DNA of 64,000 bases from Cladocopium goreaui (GCA_947184155.2 CAMXCT020000114.1:617001-681000); one strand, 5' to 3'. Positions 29,219 to 39,897 are shown, counted from the first letter of the stretch. Numbers and translations are program-made. The notes: generated by a model from the sequence alone, not told the origin.

Positions 29219-30296
29219 ATTTCAGTGAAGGGATGCAACAATGGGAAACCCACGACTGGCCTAGATGCTCCGTTTTTATTTGCTTGTCCTTGGAACAGCA
29301 TAGGTGGGTTCCATTAAACCTCCCCCCAAAAAAAACAACAAGCGTACCGACCGACATGGTCTCTGCACCGACCAACATGGGAGACCCATGACTGCTTGAT
29401 TGCACTGTGCAACGTGGGCCATGTTCATATGGTTCACACGGGTCCTATGCGTGCTGGGTTTTCTCTTGGGAGGGATGCTCTGTGGTTTCCGTGTCGGTTG
29501 TAGTAGAGCAGGACGACACTGCTATGTGGCAAAGGGAAAGTGAAATCAAAAAAGGTGAAACGTGGCGTGAACCAGAGCTGAGGTGAAACGACACCCTGGT
29601 TTGCATGAACCTCACCTGTTGGCGTACGACTATACGCTCTGTCGTGTTGGCATGGGCTTTCCACACGGATGCGCAGACTATTGAGGCAGCTACACGCTGT
29701 ACCCAGTGTACGGAGGTCTTGTTCACTAATGATGCCTGACAGAAGTTCAGTTTGCTGTAGCGATGTGCAGGTTGCCTCAAGTGATTGCTGTGTGCGGGCA
29801 AGACTCTTGGCGTAATCTTGGAGACGAAGACAGTGCCTCGCTGCAGTTCTGTGGTTCGTCTTTTTTTTTCCGTCAACGCCATGTGGCTTCCGCCAGGTCG
29901 TTCAACAGCTATCCAAGCCTGTTGCAAATGAGATTAATTATTGAATTTACGCAGGGGCCGATGCTGGTCACCAGTGTAGATTCGTCTGACTGATAACTTG
30001 CATGGCAGAATTGATCACTGGCTCCTCGGTCCCAACTGAGCTTAACAGCGACAGGTGCCATGGCGAGATGTACTTTGACATCATTCCTGGCTTTTGGATC
30101 GTGTCAAGTTATGGGCAATCTGTGTGACCGTTGCCTTGGCTCGCACTTTGTGATCTCGGCTATTTCGTGATTTGTGTTTGCTTGTTTTGTTTGTTTGCCA
30201 TACCATTCCATGGGTGACACTGGTTTTCCGGCTTGATAAACGACCTGGCGAGAGCCATATGGCGTTGGACGGAAAAAACACACTTCTAGCATCCGT
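29219..30296. other. Non-coding stretch with SINE-like tails
   Basis: No convincing gene. At 29862-29870 a poly(T) run is followed by ccgtcaacgccatgtgg, and at 30240-30285 the same motif occurs in the opposite direction (cgacctggcgagagccatat ... gttggacgg, then A6). A third copy lies at 31469-31512. They look like the 3' ends of a second SINE family. Confidence 0.5.
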
Positions 30297-30400
30297 CTCC
30301 GTTCTGTTCAATGACCGTGCCTAGGAGAGGTACGTCTACCGTGGTTTTGAGGCTGGTATGCGGATGATTGCAGTGCCACGCTTTGCCACTTCTTCCAGGT

Positions 30401-30569
30401 TTTTTTGTGGCCCGAGCCCGTTGCCTTTCGGCGGGTCTACGGTACTTGAGACTTACTCGTCTACCACGTCACGATCGCGGCCCAGTACCCGGTGGGAACC
30501 GATCCGCGGCTAGTTGTCTATGCACGGTCCTGAGACGGGCATTATACCACTACGCGACGAGATCGCCTA
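30401..30569 (-). repeat. tRNA-derived SINE with 20-bp target-site duplication
   Basis: Flanked by ctttgccacttcttccaggt at 30381-30400 and 30570-30589. The minus strand has an A-box-like gtagtggtataatg and a B-box-like gatcggttccc, and ends ccacaaaaaaa, the same end as the SINE at 7578-7719. The tRNA-like head differs from that SINE's. Confidence 0.8.
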
Positions 30570-30588
30570 CTTTGCCACTTCTTCCAGG

Positions 30589-30613
30589 TCGGCCATACCA
30601 GATGGAAAAAAAA
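30589..30613 (+). repeat. 25-bp retroposed stub of the HH tail
   Basis: tcggccataccagatgg plus A8 is flanked by tgccacttcttccagg at 30573-30588 and 30614-30629. It matches the last bases of unit B (tcggccaaaccagaggg plus A) and C'. It is an extreme 5'-truncated copy. Confidence 0.75.
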
Positions 30614-31330
30614 TGCCACTTCTTCCAGGGCTTCAGGATGATTCCTGAGAGGGAGAGCGTCCTCTTTAATGATGAGGCGTAGTCCATGCATGGGCTCTGC
30701 GGCTGTTTTGGCTACTGTTTCATCTTCGAACCATGTTGGGCGTATGGATTTGACTCCCATTGTTGCCCCGGAGTTCTGCTTCACGGCGGAGGCTATGGTA
30801 CATCGGAGGAACCATCCAGGCTGGGATGAAGACATTGATGTAGCTTACATTCCATGCTACATTCGCCCCAGTTTGTCTGAATTCGGCAGTGATGCATCGT
30901 ACTTGACCTTCTATTGTTTTGATGTACGATTCAGTTCTATCGAACGATGCGGCAACCTTAAGACCTTGGTAAAGCTCTTTGAGTCTTTGAACCAGTATAT
31001 AGTCTTTCGTTAGCATGAAGGAGAGATGGGGTGATCTGGTTTCCAACACGTGCCTGGCAGGCATTAGGAGTGCTACTAGCCCATTCGGAGAAAAATTCAA
31101 TCACTCGCATCTCAAGGTCAGCTAGGACGTTTTTCACTGCACGTAAGGCGGCCTGCACTTCAGGTGGTTGTTCAGTGGACTGCGGGTTGACTAACGTACT
31201 CGTCAGCGAAGAAAAGTCTTCCCATTTTTGAGACCCATTGGCTGTGTGCAGATTAATTGTGATCTTAGCCAGCGGCCACTGGTCAGGCAGGGTGGACAGG
31301 CAGTGTAGCAGTTAGGACGTGAGTTGTGGT

Positions 31331-31799
31331 GGGACCGCAGGAAGTTCTTGGCGAGACCGGTATTTGGTTGCATCCTTAGTGCCTTTGCTGCGTGCGGCGT
31401 GTTCTTTGGAGACCTCAAAAACCTACTGGAGTTGTGGGCCATGTTGACGAACCATGGCATGCAAGTACTTTTTTTTCCGTCCAACGCCTTCATGGCTCTC
31501 GCCAGGTCGTTACTCGCGTTCAATCGCAGCAAAAAGATGAATTGTAAATTATTATGCAAAGCCGTCTAAACGTCAATAGCCTCAACCGAGCACTGGTAAT
31601 GGACCTATACACAGTCCATTGAGCGGTCCCATTGAAAACCAAACCACAGACAAAGCAAACCAAACAAAAAGCACACAAAACAAACACAAAACCAAAACCA
31701 CAAAGCACAGAGAAGTGGAATCGCTGCCAGCTCTGAGACATAAGATGCACGATGACATCTTGTGTGTCATCTTGAGTATGGCCACCGAAAATGAAGCAA
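31331..31799. other. Junction between copies C and C'
   Basis: Holds the SINE-like tail at 31469-31512 and an A/C-rich tract near 31630-31705. No gene assigned. Confidence 0.45.
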
Positions 31800-31979
31800 A
31801 ACAACGTAATGGGTAGAACCCTACATCATCATGGGCCTGCAACCCACTGGACCTACGAGAGTCAACTTGGAAGAATTGTTCCATCCCCCAAAGGACTTAC
31901 TCCTGCAATGTGGAAGCAGACAGCCACTCTGTGTCCACTTGAGTGACCGTCCAACTATAGCCTCCTTAGGTTGTGGCAC
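31800..31979 (+). pseudogene. HH copy C', piece left of the YR element
   Basis: The plus strand reads VEPYIIMGLQPTGPTR, then after a frame change GLTPAMWKQTATLCPL and NYSLLRLWH. It aligns with copy B (VEPCMMRGLQPLGPTR, GLTPEKWKETATLCPL, NYSLLRLWH). It ends exactly at the YR element and resumes at 39898. A TGA replaces Trp in one position. Confidence 0.75.
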
Positions 31980-32207
31980 GTTGAGAGTTTCTTGAAAAGA
32001 AACTCGATTTTATTTCCGCACGCAACTTTCCTTTCTGTTTGTTTGCGTTTGTTTTTTGGTCAAACCAAAGAAACAACAACCAAACAAGAAACCAAAACAC
32101 ATGAGCACTTAAAAAAGGGCAACACTTGTTCAACTTACAATGTGTTGCGCTTTCACTCAAGGGTAGGGAGGGCGGGTCGTCCCAAAAATTCTGACAAAAG
32201 ACTTGTC
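31980..32207 (+). repeat. A1 repeat of the YR element
   Basis: 228 bp from gttgagagtttcttg to acttgtc. Identical by eye to A2 apart from one extra T in A2. Confidence 0.95.
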
Positions 32208-32237
32208 AGATGGGGACGTAGTTAGATCTAGGTAGCA

Positions 32238-34330
32238 ATGGTTGTCCATTCTGCGTTGTCTCCTGAGAAACGTAGCGGTGGAAACACAGAGAATTCAGCT
32301 GGAGCTCTTTGGAAGGGTACGAGGTTGTCGCTGATTCTAGGCTGCTCACAAGACAGGAACGAACAGATGTTGGACAGTCACGTGACACTGGTTTTGCAGA
32401 TGTTTCTCAGAGTTTGGATTTCCCTTCAGACATGCACGGAAACACAAACAACCTTTTTGGAGATGAACGTGTTGAAGACTTTTGGAATGCTGCCGAGTAC
32501 GAAGAGAGCGTTTCTTTTGGACCATCTTTGGCTAGGTCTTCTGAATTTGGTGAGGAATTTCATGGTTCTTTTTCTGAAACGGCAGAAACAAAACCAGAAC
32601 CTGGAATTTTTGGCACTGCAACAGCTGTCGAAGTTGCTTCGCGTCCGATCCCTGTGGAGACCTTGGAACCTATTTGGGAGCAAAGGATTTGGGGCGTCAT
32701 GTCTGGCAACAAGCAACTTATTGATGTTTACAAGCCTTTTGGAATCTCATTGAAGAGACCAGTCGATACATTAGTTGTGCAAGGTAGCAGTAGTACCTCA
32801 GAACCTTCATCGACAAGGGCAAAGACTGGGGTACCTTCTGATCTTTCATATCACGGTGTTGTTCAGGACAGATTGGACAGTCCATGGCAGGAACAGCGTG
32901 ATGCTGACCTTCAGAGTTCTGTCAAGTTCTGGCTTGCGCTTGTAAACAGATGTGATATAGCTTGCAGTGTAGGTGGAAGCATGTTGCAGCTGGCAGTAAC
33001 TAGCGGGGTGTTTGGAATGTTTGCACATTTGATTGCTGGAAGGTCACCTGTCACTACACGGAAGGGAAGCTACAGCATCATGCGTCTGTGCTACTACCTT
33101 GAGAACAAGGGTGGCATTTATCCGTGCAGTAAAGCTGATTTTCATGATTTTCTTTGCCGTGAACAAACTGCGAATGCCCCACAGTCGAGACTCAAAGGAT
33201 ACATGCAACCCATAAACTTGTGTTTCACACGAAGTCAGTCCATGAAGTGGAACCATTGACCAGGAGTGCAATGTGCAAAGGAGCCTGCTCAGGTGAGTTT
33301 ACAAAAGAGAGGATCCAAGCATCTCCTCTCAAGGTCGGTGAACTTAGGCACATCCGTGAGCTGCTCTACATGTGTGAGGACCTGCGGGTATGTTTGTTTT
33401 GCGGTGCACTGCTCATGGAAGCATACTGTACAGCACGGTGGGGAGACCTCATGCGTGCGGAGAGTGCGATTGCTGGCTGTGATCGCCACGGGAAGTTGCA
33501 GTTCCTTGAGGCGAGGACTGGACGTCACAAGACAATGAAGTCACAGATGCATCGTCACCAGTTTTTGCCAGTGTTGGCACCATGTCATGGAATAGATGGC
33601 AGGGATTGGGGTTCAGCCTGGATCAAAGTTCGAGATACCATGAAACTGGAATGGCCACCCATGGGACTCATCATGCCTGCACCTGGACTTCAGGGACAGG
33701 CCACCAGTAGGCCATTGGAGACGCAGGAGTGTGCACCATAGCTGAGGGAATTGGTTGGAGGCTAAGATGATCCAGCTGGAAGGCGCGTTGCTAGCCATTC
33801 ACTGAAATCAACATTCCTTTCATATGCTGCCAAGCGTGGCATTGGCATCTCAGAGCGTTTGCAGCTCGGTTAACATATCAGCAAGTTCGAGATGGGCATG
33901 GTTTACAGTCGTGGTGGTGCAGCTGCTAGCTCGTTGGTACTCAAGAATTTGATCAGGTACATCTCTTCAGGTCTTTTTTTTGATCCGAATGACACTAGGA
34001 GTGGTAGGATCAAACCACTGGATCAGCCACCAAAGCCTGCAGGAGATGAGGCCGTGATAGACATCAAGGACGAGCCGGAGGTTCTTGAAGTGCCCAGTGC
34101 TGAGAGAAGTTCAGAATCGGATTCAACTTCCAGTGAAGAAGAAAGGCCACAGTGTGTCAAACATTCACCTGTTTTTCAGCCTACTGCTGCACCACCTGGT
34201 TCTGCGATGTGACAGCATCGGAAACTCAAGACGCTGCACCTGGTGGCAGTAGAGAACAGTAGGGTCTTTGCATATGACAGGAACGCCGGGGCCTTACACG
34301 AGAAACGAGGGAAAGCCCCTGAATTTGACG
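32238..34330 (+). pseudogene. Tyrosine recombinase of the YR element
   Basis: ATG at 32238 gives about 25 codons. The main frame then continues from about 32310 to 33259, and a shift leads into 33220-33741. That block has the first catalytic Arg (CTARWGD) and a Lys box (TGRHKTM). The same frame then runs through in-frame stops TAG 33739-33741, TAA 33763-33765 and TAA 33871-33873 into ASHSLKS (H-x-x-K), LG*H and the nucleophile MVYSRG (Tyr at 33904-33906). Two stops replace Trp and Tyr of the relative at 2965-3621. An acidic Ser/Glu tail to 34212 and a shifted remnant HRKLKTLH follow. Role: integrating the circular intermediate. Inactive as it stands. Confidence 0.8.
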
Positions 34331-35008
34331 CTCCACTTTTCCTTGTGCTTCAACGGGGCCAGTGACTGAACATGTTTTCACTTGTTTCAAGTCCCACGAA
34401 ACCAACTGTGCTTCAAGAGTTTCTCGATTCAGTTTAAAGCTTGTCGAGAGTGTGCACCGTGGGAGTATTCACTCACCGTGACAGAGCGGCTCCTTCCTCA
34501 GGAGTAATGTTTGTGTGCAGGTGTTTTTAACTCGAAACATTTTCCAACATGTCAGTTCACACTCAATTTTTCAATGGAGTTTGGACGGAGGCGCGTGTGG
34601 CTGATGTCTCATTCAATGCTTTGACGTAACCAGTGAGGAAAAAACGGCATGCTGACTGGACGTTTTTTTTTGGAACTTGTGAAACCAAAGCATGAGAGTC
34701 AGTGCACGCTCAGTGAATCACTTTTTCGAATTTTCATGTGTTTCGATTTGTGGGTGCTCGATCTACTTCAAGGGACCCGCAACCATCACAGTCCTGCGAG
34801 CGCTGCGAATTTCGTTGGAGTTGTGCTCAGCGAAAGAGAGAGCGCATAGGCATGACCAAGACAGCGACATGATTTCTTTCTCGATGTGCAAGTTTTTCAG
34901 AAATTCGATGTGTCAGTTTTTCACGGCCAAAGACCTCATCAGTCAACTTGACGTCAGTTTCAGGCAGGTGTCTTTCAATAGGTCTAGACCTTGAGCGTCT
35001 GTCCAGCC
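34331..35008 (+). other. Spacer between recombinase and gag-like genes
   Basis: About 680 bp with T-rich tracts (ttttttttgg near 34665) and no convincing frame. It probably holds the recombinase 3' end and the leader of the next gene. Confidence 0.5.
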
Positions 35009-35629
35009 ATGAGTCTCATTGAGTCCGCGGCAGCCTTCAGACAGAGATGTGACGAGATCACGACAGATGGGTCTCTGCGAGTTGCGTTAGATGGCCAAGC
35101 CATACGGACCCACAGTGCAATGGCCTTTACTATGGGCACACCACAAATGACACCGACCGAAGATCAGTTTGGGGCCTTGGCCCAAAGGGTATTTGGGGTT
35201 GCGCCCAGTGTAGGGCAGATGAGCGCAATCAGGCGCGTTCACTTTGAAAGCACTACACTGGTGATTTCAACGATACGTGAGAAAGTCACCAGTGAAGGAG
35301 CTGAGAAAGGTGATACGACAAAGAAGATACCCCTTGCAGAGAAGAAACAGAGAAGAGATGATCAGCTTGCCCGGCTGAATGGTATCTCCATGGTTGGGGA
35401 GTTAGACCCAAGCCACGCCCTGCTCGACTTGGCAAACCAGATGCTTGAGAGCGGGGTAATCATATGGCTTGCGCCTTCCAAATGCAGCAAGCGTGACGAC
35501 GAGGTGCAGATGTCCCTGAAGGATTCAAAAACCTCAGTCCAGGTAGAAAATTCTCAACTCAGAGTTGGACCGAGTGTTGAGGTCATTAGGCTGAGTGGAA
35601 CTCCGAGCTCAAGTACCAATGGTGCATGA
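35009..35629 (+). CDS. Gag-like protein of the YR element, first part
   Basis: ATG 35009 opens a 206-codon frame ending TGA at 35627-35629. The helical region (SAIRRVHFES, then RLNGISMVGELDPS) matches the minus-strand gag-like pseudogene box for box. The stop overlaps the ATG of the next frame (ATGA at 35626-35629). In the minus-strand relative the two halves lie in one frame, so the split is probably a single-base change here. Coupled translation across ATGA is conceivable but unsupported. Confidence 0.55.
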   Translation: MSLIESAAAFRQRCDEITTDGSLRVALDGQAIRTHSAMAFTMGTPQMTPTEDQFGALAQRVFGVAPSVGQMSAIRRVHFESTTLVISTIREKVTSEGAEKGDTTKKIPLAEKKQRRDDQLARLNGISMVGELDPSHALLDLANQMLESGVIIWLAPSKCSKRDDEVQMSLKDSKTSVQVENSQLRVGPSVEVIRLSGTPSSSTNGA

Positions 35630-36219
35630 TGCGGAGGGGATTGGCCTTTGACCAATGCCGCGTTCTTAGCTGGAGCGTGCATCAGCATTGGACCAATTAC
35701 ATGCTGAACCTGATGAGCAGGCCTGTCAATCCAGGGTTCCAACAAATCAAGCTCGATCAGCTGGTCCGAGCCGATAGAGAGCTGTGGACACTACTTGCAC
35801 AAGAAGTTTCTGGAAGCTTGAAGATGGACGGTAACGAGATTCCGCTGGACAAGCACGTCACCAGACTTGCGACAGACCCGCGGGTAACCATGCTGCTATT
35901 GCCGCTGCCGACAAACCAAAGAGTGACCGAAGCGCCTGACAAACCCAGGCCGAATGCGAAGGCTGGTCCTGTGAGGCCTGCTGCAAAGGTCTCTACCAAG
36001 CGCAAAACCCGCGCAGAGAGGAGTTGTCCTGAAGAGCTGAAACAATACAACACAAAGGTCGCAGCAGGTCAGATATGCTGGAATTACAACATGAAAGACG
36101 GTTGCCAACTGTCTACAAGTGGCAAGCCGGCAAAGTGCTCCCGTGGCCTGCACTTGTGCGCCTGCTGTCACAAGGCAGGGCACTCCTTGGTTGTTTGCCG
36201 AGAAGCAAAGAAGGGTTGA
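35626..36219 (+). CDS. Gag-like protein of the YR element, second part with zinc-finger tail
   Basis: A 197-codon frame. A helical segment (VHQHWTNYMLNLM) is followed by a basic Pro/Lys/Arg linker and then a Cys/His tail: ICWNYN, DGCQL, KCSRGLHLCACC and HKAGHSLVVC. The spacing combines a CCCH-like unit with a final Cys-Cys-His-Cys unit, as expected of a nucleocapsid-type RNA-binding end. It lies between the recombinase and the reverse transcriptase. It is probably one protein with the preceding frame. Confidence 0.6.
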   Translation: MMRRGLAFDQCRVLSWSVHQHWTNYMLNLMSRPVNPGFQQIKLDQLVRADRELWTLLAQEVSGSLKMDGNEIPLDKHVTRLATDPRVTMLLLPLPTNQRVTEAPDKPRPNAKAGPVRPAAKVSTKRKTRAERSCPEELKQYNTKVAAGQICWNYNMKDGCQLSTSGKPAKCSRGLHLCACCHKAGHSLVVCREAKKG

Positions 36220-37096
36220 CAAATCAGCCCCACTAGACCGCCTCTCATGATCCATTAGAGGGGGAGGAAAGTTCAGGTGGGAGAGCAGAAGCAGTGCACT
36301 CCCAATGCAGAGCGTTGGCAAAGCCACCATGCACCTGATGTTTCCACCATCTCCAAAAAGGAGAACCTTATGTCGGCAGGGGAGACGCCTTAAGGCGACA
36401 ACCAACCAACTCTCACTGGAAAAACCGAGGAGGTGCGAAGCAGCAACACTCGGGGGGCAATCCAAGCGCAACAGAATTTCTTTATCTCATTTTCTCATGA
36501 TGCAAAGGTTTCTGTTCAACTTGGAGAGCATCCATTTCTGGACCACGTTTTTTTTTTGTGAGTGTGATTTGATTCTGCTATCTCCGAATTTTCCATTTCA
36601 AGTTCTTAGGGGTAAACCTGAAGTGATTTCGTTCTGTGCATGCTGTCGCGAACTTTCGTGCAAGCTGGATTTCGGAACTTCACTGTGGTGCTGAGAGCAC
36701 GCGTTCATACAATAACTGCTTGGACGTTTTGGCGGGGTTTTGGTGCTTCCATTATTCGTACCTGTCTGCACTCATTTCTGGACTCATCATCTTGGGTTTG
36801 CTGGTGTCGATCTTGCGTCAGCTGCTTTTTGAGTAGCATTTCAGTGCGAGAAGTGTCAACACCCAGAGTAGCCATTCCCTTTGGTCCACATTCTGATCCA
36901 GGTGCATCGTCCTCATCCAGCGCCAGCTCAAGTGACGTTAGTCTGGCACTTTGAGCTACATGCGGCGGCGACAATCTATAGCGGAACGTGGACACATAGC
37001 GGTTCAGCCGGGGACCCATTTTGTGACTTCATTTTCTTATTGCAGACATTTGCTTGTCTTTTCCATTGGATTTTTCACTGGTGTTTGCTGGATTTT
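36220..37096 (+). other. Spacer upstream of the reverse transcriptase frame
   Basis: About 880 bp. The frame of the reverse transcriptase is open from about 36880, but the first ATG in it is at 37097. Nothing else is recognised. Confidence 0.45.
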
Positions 37097-38870
37097 ATGG
37101 ATACTGCTGACTTGAGTGAGTCAGCCACCTCTTTGTGGGTGAACGATATCGGGCTTGACTCCCGGGCGCTCCTATGTGACAAGAAACGCCAGCACAAATC
37201 CATGACAAATGGGAATGTGCGTCTTGCGACGGCCGAGGAAGCGGCACACCCCACACTGCTCTGTGAAAGAAAAATCCAATGTCCACGTGACGAGGCATTG
37301 CATTTGGGTGTGACGGCACTGGACATGCTCCTCGAGCAGGCTGAAGGGCCTGACCCTTCACCCATTTCAAGACTGGCACTGGGAGCATTGCCCAGAAGAC
37401 ACAAAGTCAAACCTTGGGTTGCAGAGTTTGGCACATACTGGCAAGTTTTTGCTGACCCACAGAAGCCCAACGACCCGGATAAGCTTCTGACAACACTTCC
37501 TAAGGGTACCAAACCAGTCTCACGCCACGTTGTTAAAGGGGGTGATCTCCAGGCTGCTCGACAGGCTGCTCGACAAGATGCTACGGTCGTTTTTCTCAAC
37601 GTCGACGACAATTCCACATTGGGATGTCACCCGAGAAGCTTGGAACAGCAACTGGACCCGCAAGTTAAGAGAATGATAAATGTCAGCTTTGTTACAGAAC
37701 CTTCCATTGTTGCAAAGAAGCGAGCCGATTTCTTCACGGAGTACGTCAGACTGGCGTCAGAGCTGTCAAGCCAAGTGGAGGAGCTCATGGGCAAGATGCC
37801 CAACATGTTTTGGAACTGGTGGTCATCAAGCGTTTGGTTTTTGTGCATTGCTGACGATGGCGAACATGAGACCCCGCACAAATTCGCTGGAAGGAAGCAC
37901 CCTCGCATGGCTGTCCGGTCACCGATGGACGGTGCTGTCAGTATGATGGGCTTCAACGCCTCGCCTTTTGGGGCGGTTGGGAGTATGGCTGGTTTCCTAA
38001 GGGTAAGCCTTGCTGTTTGGCTCATAGGCTTGGTAGTTCTTCGAGCTGCTCTTCAACTTTGCTGGACGGTTTTGCCTGACGACCACATTGTGCTGGGCCG
38101 AGAAGAACTGCCAAACATTCCATCCTACATCCCTTCCCGGAGTTTTGTAACTTTACTGGATCTCTTGGGCCTGACATTTGCGAAGGGAGGAAAGAGACAC
38201 ATGCCTTTCAACCACAAGTTTAAATTGTTGGGCCTGGAGGTTAACCTGGAAGGTCGCAAAGGCAACCCAGTGACCATTGGATGCATTAAAGCACGAAGGT
38301 CAGAGCTGGCAGCCAAAATCAACGACATCTTGGCAGAAGCTTGGTTGGATGCAAAGAAAGCGGAAAGGCAGGAAACACCTGGGTGCGTCAATTCAGGGCA
38401 GCCTTCCCCTTCTCGGAGACAGAGTTTTGGAAGCCACTCCGGTTGCAATAGGCCGACACCTTGGAAGACACCTGGACATCCTTGTAGATGGAGCTTACAA
38501 TCCCAATTGCTAAACTGGAAGTGTGGGGAGCTTGACAATGTCCCCTCAAGGTCGTTGCCTGTCTTTTTCAGTGATGTCGCACCGGAGGACTCAACTGCTG
38601 AGCTTTCCAAATCTTCCTTCAATACAATTCGCGAATTGGGATTGATGCCTGTTTCCATAGCTCATTTGGAATGGGGAACGCTCGCAGTGTGCTACATCAA
38701 CCACGAATCGGCAAGGATGGCCTTAGTGAAAAGGGAGTGGAGGTACGCGGTTTTGCCTCCCACCGCATCAGTGACTTCGTCAGCCTAGAGGCTCAGCCGC
38801 AGCACAAGACCTGGTTTGGGAGATGCCCAAGCCACAGCGATCCACGGATGGAGCAAGCAGGTTAGACCTG
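37097..38870 (+). pseudogene. Reverse transcriptase and RNase H of the YR element
   Basis: The frame from ATG 37097 to 38788 includes the palm region: FNASPFGAVGSMAGFLRVSLAVWLIG written in the DIRS/Ngaro style (xPFGxxxS...R...W.IG), then LCWTVLPDDHIV at the catalytic position. The usual aromatic-aromatic-DD-Tyr is altered although both Asp remain. LLGLTFAKGGKR and FKLLGLEVNL follow. RNase H traces are PVFFSDV, then TIRELGLMPVSIA, then CYINHESARMAL, where the Asp of the expected (I/F)DN box is lost. A shifted end holds HKTWFGRCPSHSDP. A frameshift near 38390 splits palm from RNase H. It is a degenerate copy, recognisable by order of motifs. Confidence 0.7.
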
Positions 38871-38948
38871 ACCTGGGCCGAAGGCAAAGGTGGTTGCCGA
38901 ACCAATCTCGATTGGGAGAGGCTGAGACATCGCCTTGGTCTAGGTGGG

Positions 38949-39281
38949 GAGATGCCGGAGATGCGATGACTATGCCCCATCTGCTGGATGAAAAAGGCTG
39001 TGCATCTTCCATTCGTCAACTGTCAGTTGTGCAATCTGTTTATTTCTGAAACTTCAAGTTTCGAATTCCCCTTTTTTTCGGCAATGAGACTATTTGATTT
39101 TCGCCGATTGTCATTACACCACATGTGGCGCGGAGTTGGATTCACACGCGTACATGTACACGTGCGTTTACAATTTTCTATTTTACAACACATACGACGC
39201 CATTCTCGTATGCGCACTTGCGATACGTTTGGGTCATAGCTCTTGTGCTGTGTGTTTTGCATATTGTGGAGTTGGAAATAA
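38949..39281 (+). repeat. B1 repeat of the YR element
   Basis: 333 bp from gagatgccgg to gttggaaataa. The same sequence recurs as B2, which has the same length. Confidence 0.95.
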
Positions 39282-39510
39282 GTTGAGAGTTTCTTGAAAA
39301 GAAACTCGATTTTATTTCCGCACGCAACTTTCCTTTCTGTTTGTTTGCGTTTGTTTTTTTGGTCAAACCAAAGAAACAACAACCAAACAAGAAACCAAAA
39401 CACATGAGCACTTAAAAAAGGGCAACACTTGTTCAACTTACAATGTGTTGCGCTTTCACTCAAGGGTAGGGAGGGCGGGTCGTCCCAAAAATTCTGACAA
39501 AAGACTTGTC
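39282..39510 (+). repeat. A2 repeat of the YR element
   Basis: 229 bp, directly continuing B1. Copy of A1. Confidence 0.95.
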
Positions 39511-39564
39511 CCACCCAACACATGGTGTCTCCCACCCTGTCTTTTGTTGCCTATCCCCGAGCCT

Positions 39565-39897
39565 GAGATGCCGGAGATGCGATGACTATGCCCCATCTGC
39601 TGGATGAAAAAGGCTGTGCATCTTCCATTCGTCAACTGTCAGTTGTGCAATCTGTTTATTTCTGAAACTTCAAGTTTCGAATTCCCCTTTTTTTCGGCAA
39701 TGAGACTATTTGATTTTCGCCGATTGTCATTACACCACATGTGGCGCGGAGTTGGATTCACACGCGTACATGTACACGTGCGTTTACAATTTTCTATTTT
39801 ACAACACATACGACGCCATTCTCGTATGCGCACTTGCGATACGTTTGGGTCATAGCTCTTGTGCTGTGTGTTTTGCATATTGTGGAGTTGGAAATAA
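39565..39897 (+). repeat. B2 repeat of the YR element, right end
   Basis: 333 bp, copy of B1. It ends gttggaaataa against HH coding sequence (acgaccaaaag). A 54-bp linker separates it from A2. Confidence 0.95.

Larger units (their letters stand above)
30297..31330 (-). pseudogene. HH copy C, post-helicase region
   Basis: Read on the minus strand, the segment aligns with copy B after its helicase: ITINLHTANGSQKW...PPEVQAALRA here, IAMIVTTNGTRVW...PPDVLAALES in B. It continues through IRPTWFEDETVAK and LIIKEDALPLRNHP to VPLLGTVIEQNGDGC, shared with copy A. It carries two insertions of its own, at 30401-30569 and 30589-30613. Several frame changes and stops make it a pseudogene. The helicase core itself is not present here. 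Confidence 0.6.
31980..39897 (+). mobile_element. Tyrosine-recombinase retrotransposon with split direct repeats
   Basis: The 7.9-kb element is bounded by repeats in the pattern A1 (31980-32207), genes, B1 (38949-39281), A2 (39282-39510), linker (39511-39564), B2 (39565-39897). This is the split-direct-repeat layout known from Ngaro and PAT elements, thought to serve a circular DNA intermediate. Gene order is tyrosine recombinase, gag-like, reverse transcriptase/RNase H. The flanks join the HH C' coding sequence in frame (RLWH to NDQKFPQY), and there is no target-site duplication, as expected for recombinase-mediated insertion. All genes carry stops or frameshifts, so this copy cannot move by itself. 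Confidence 0.85.

Noticed and set aside
31980..39897. A/B repeats as LTRs of an LTR retrotransposon
   Set aside because: The repeats follow the A...B-A-B pattern rather than a simple terminal pair, there is no target-site duplication, and the element encodes a tyrosine recombinase instead of a DDE integrase.
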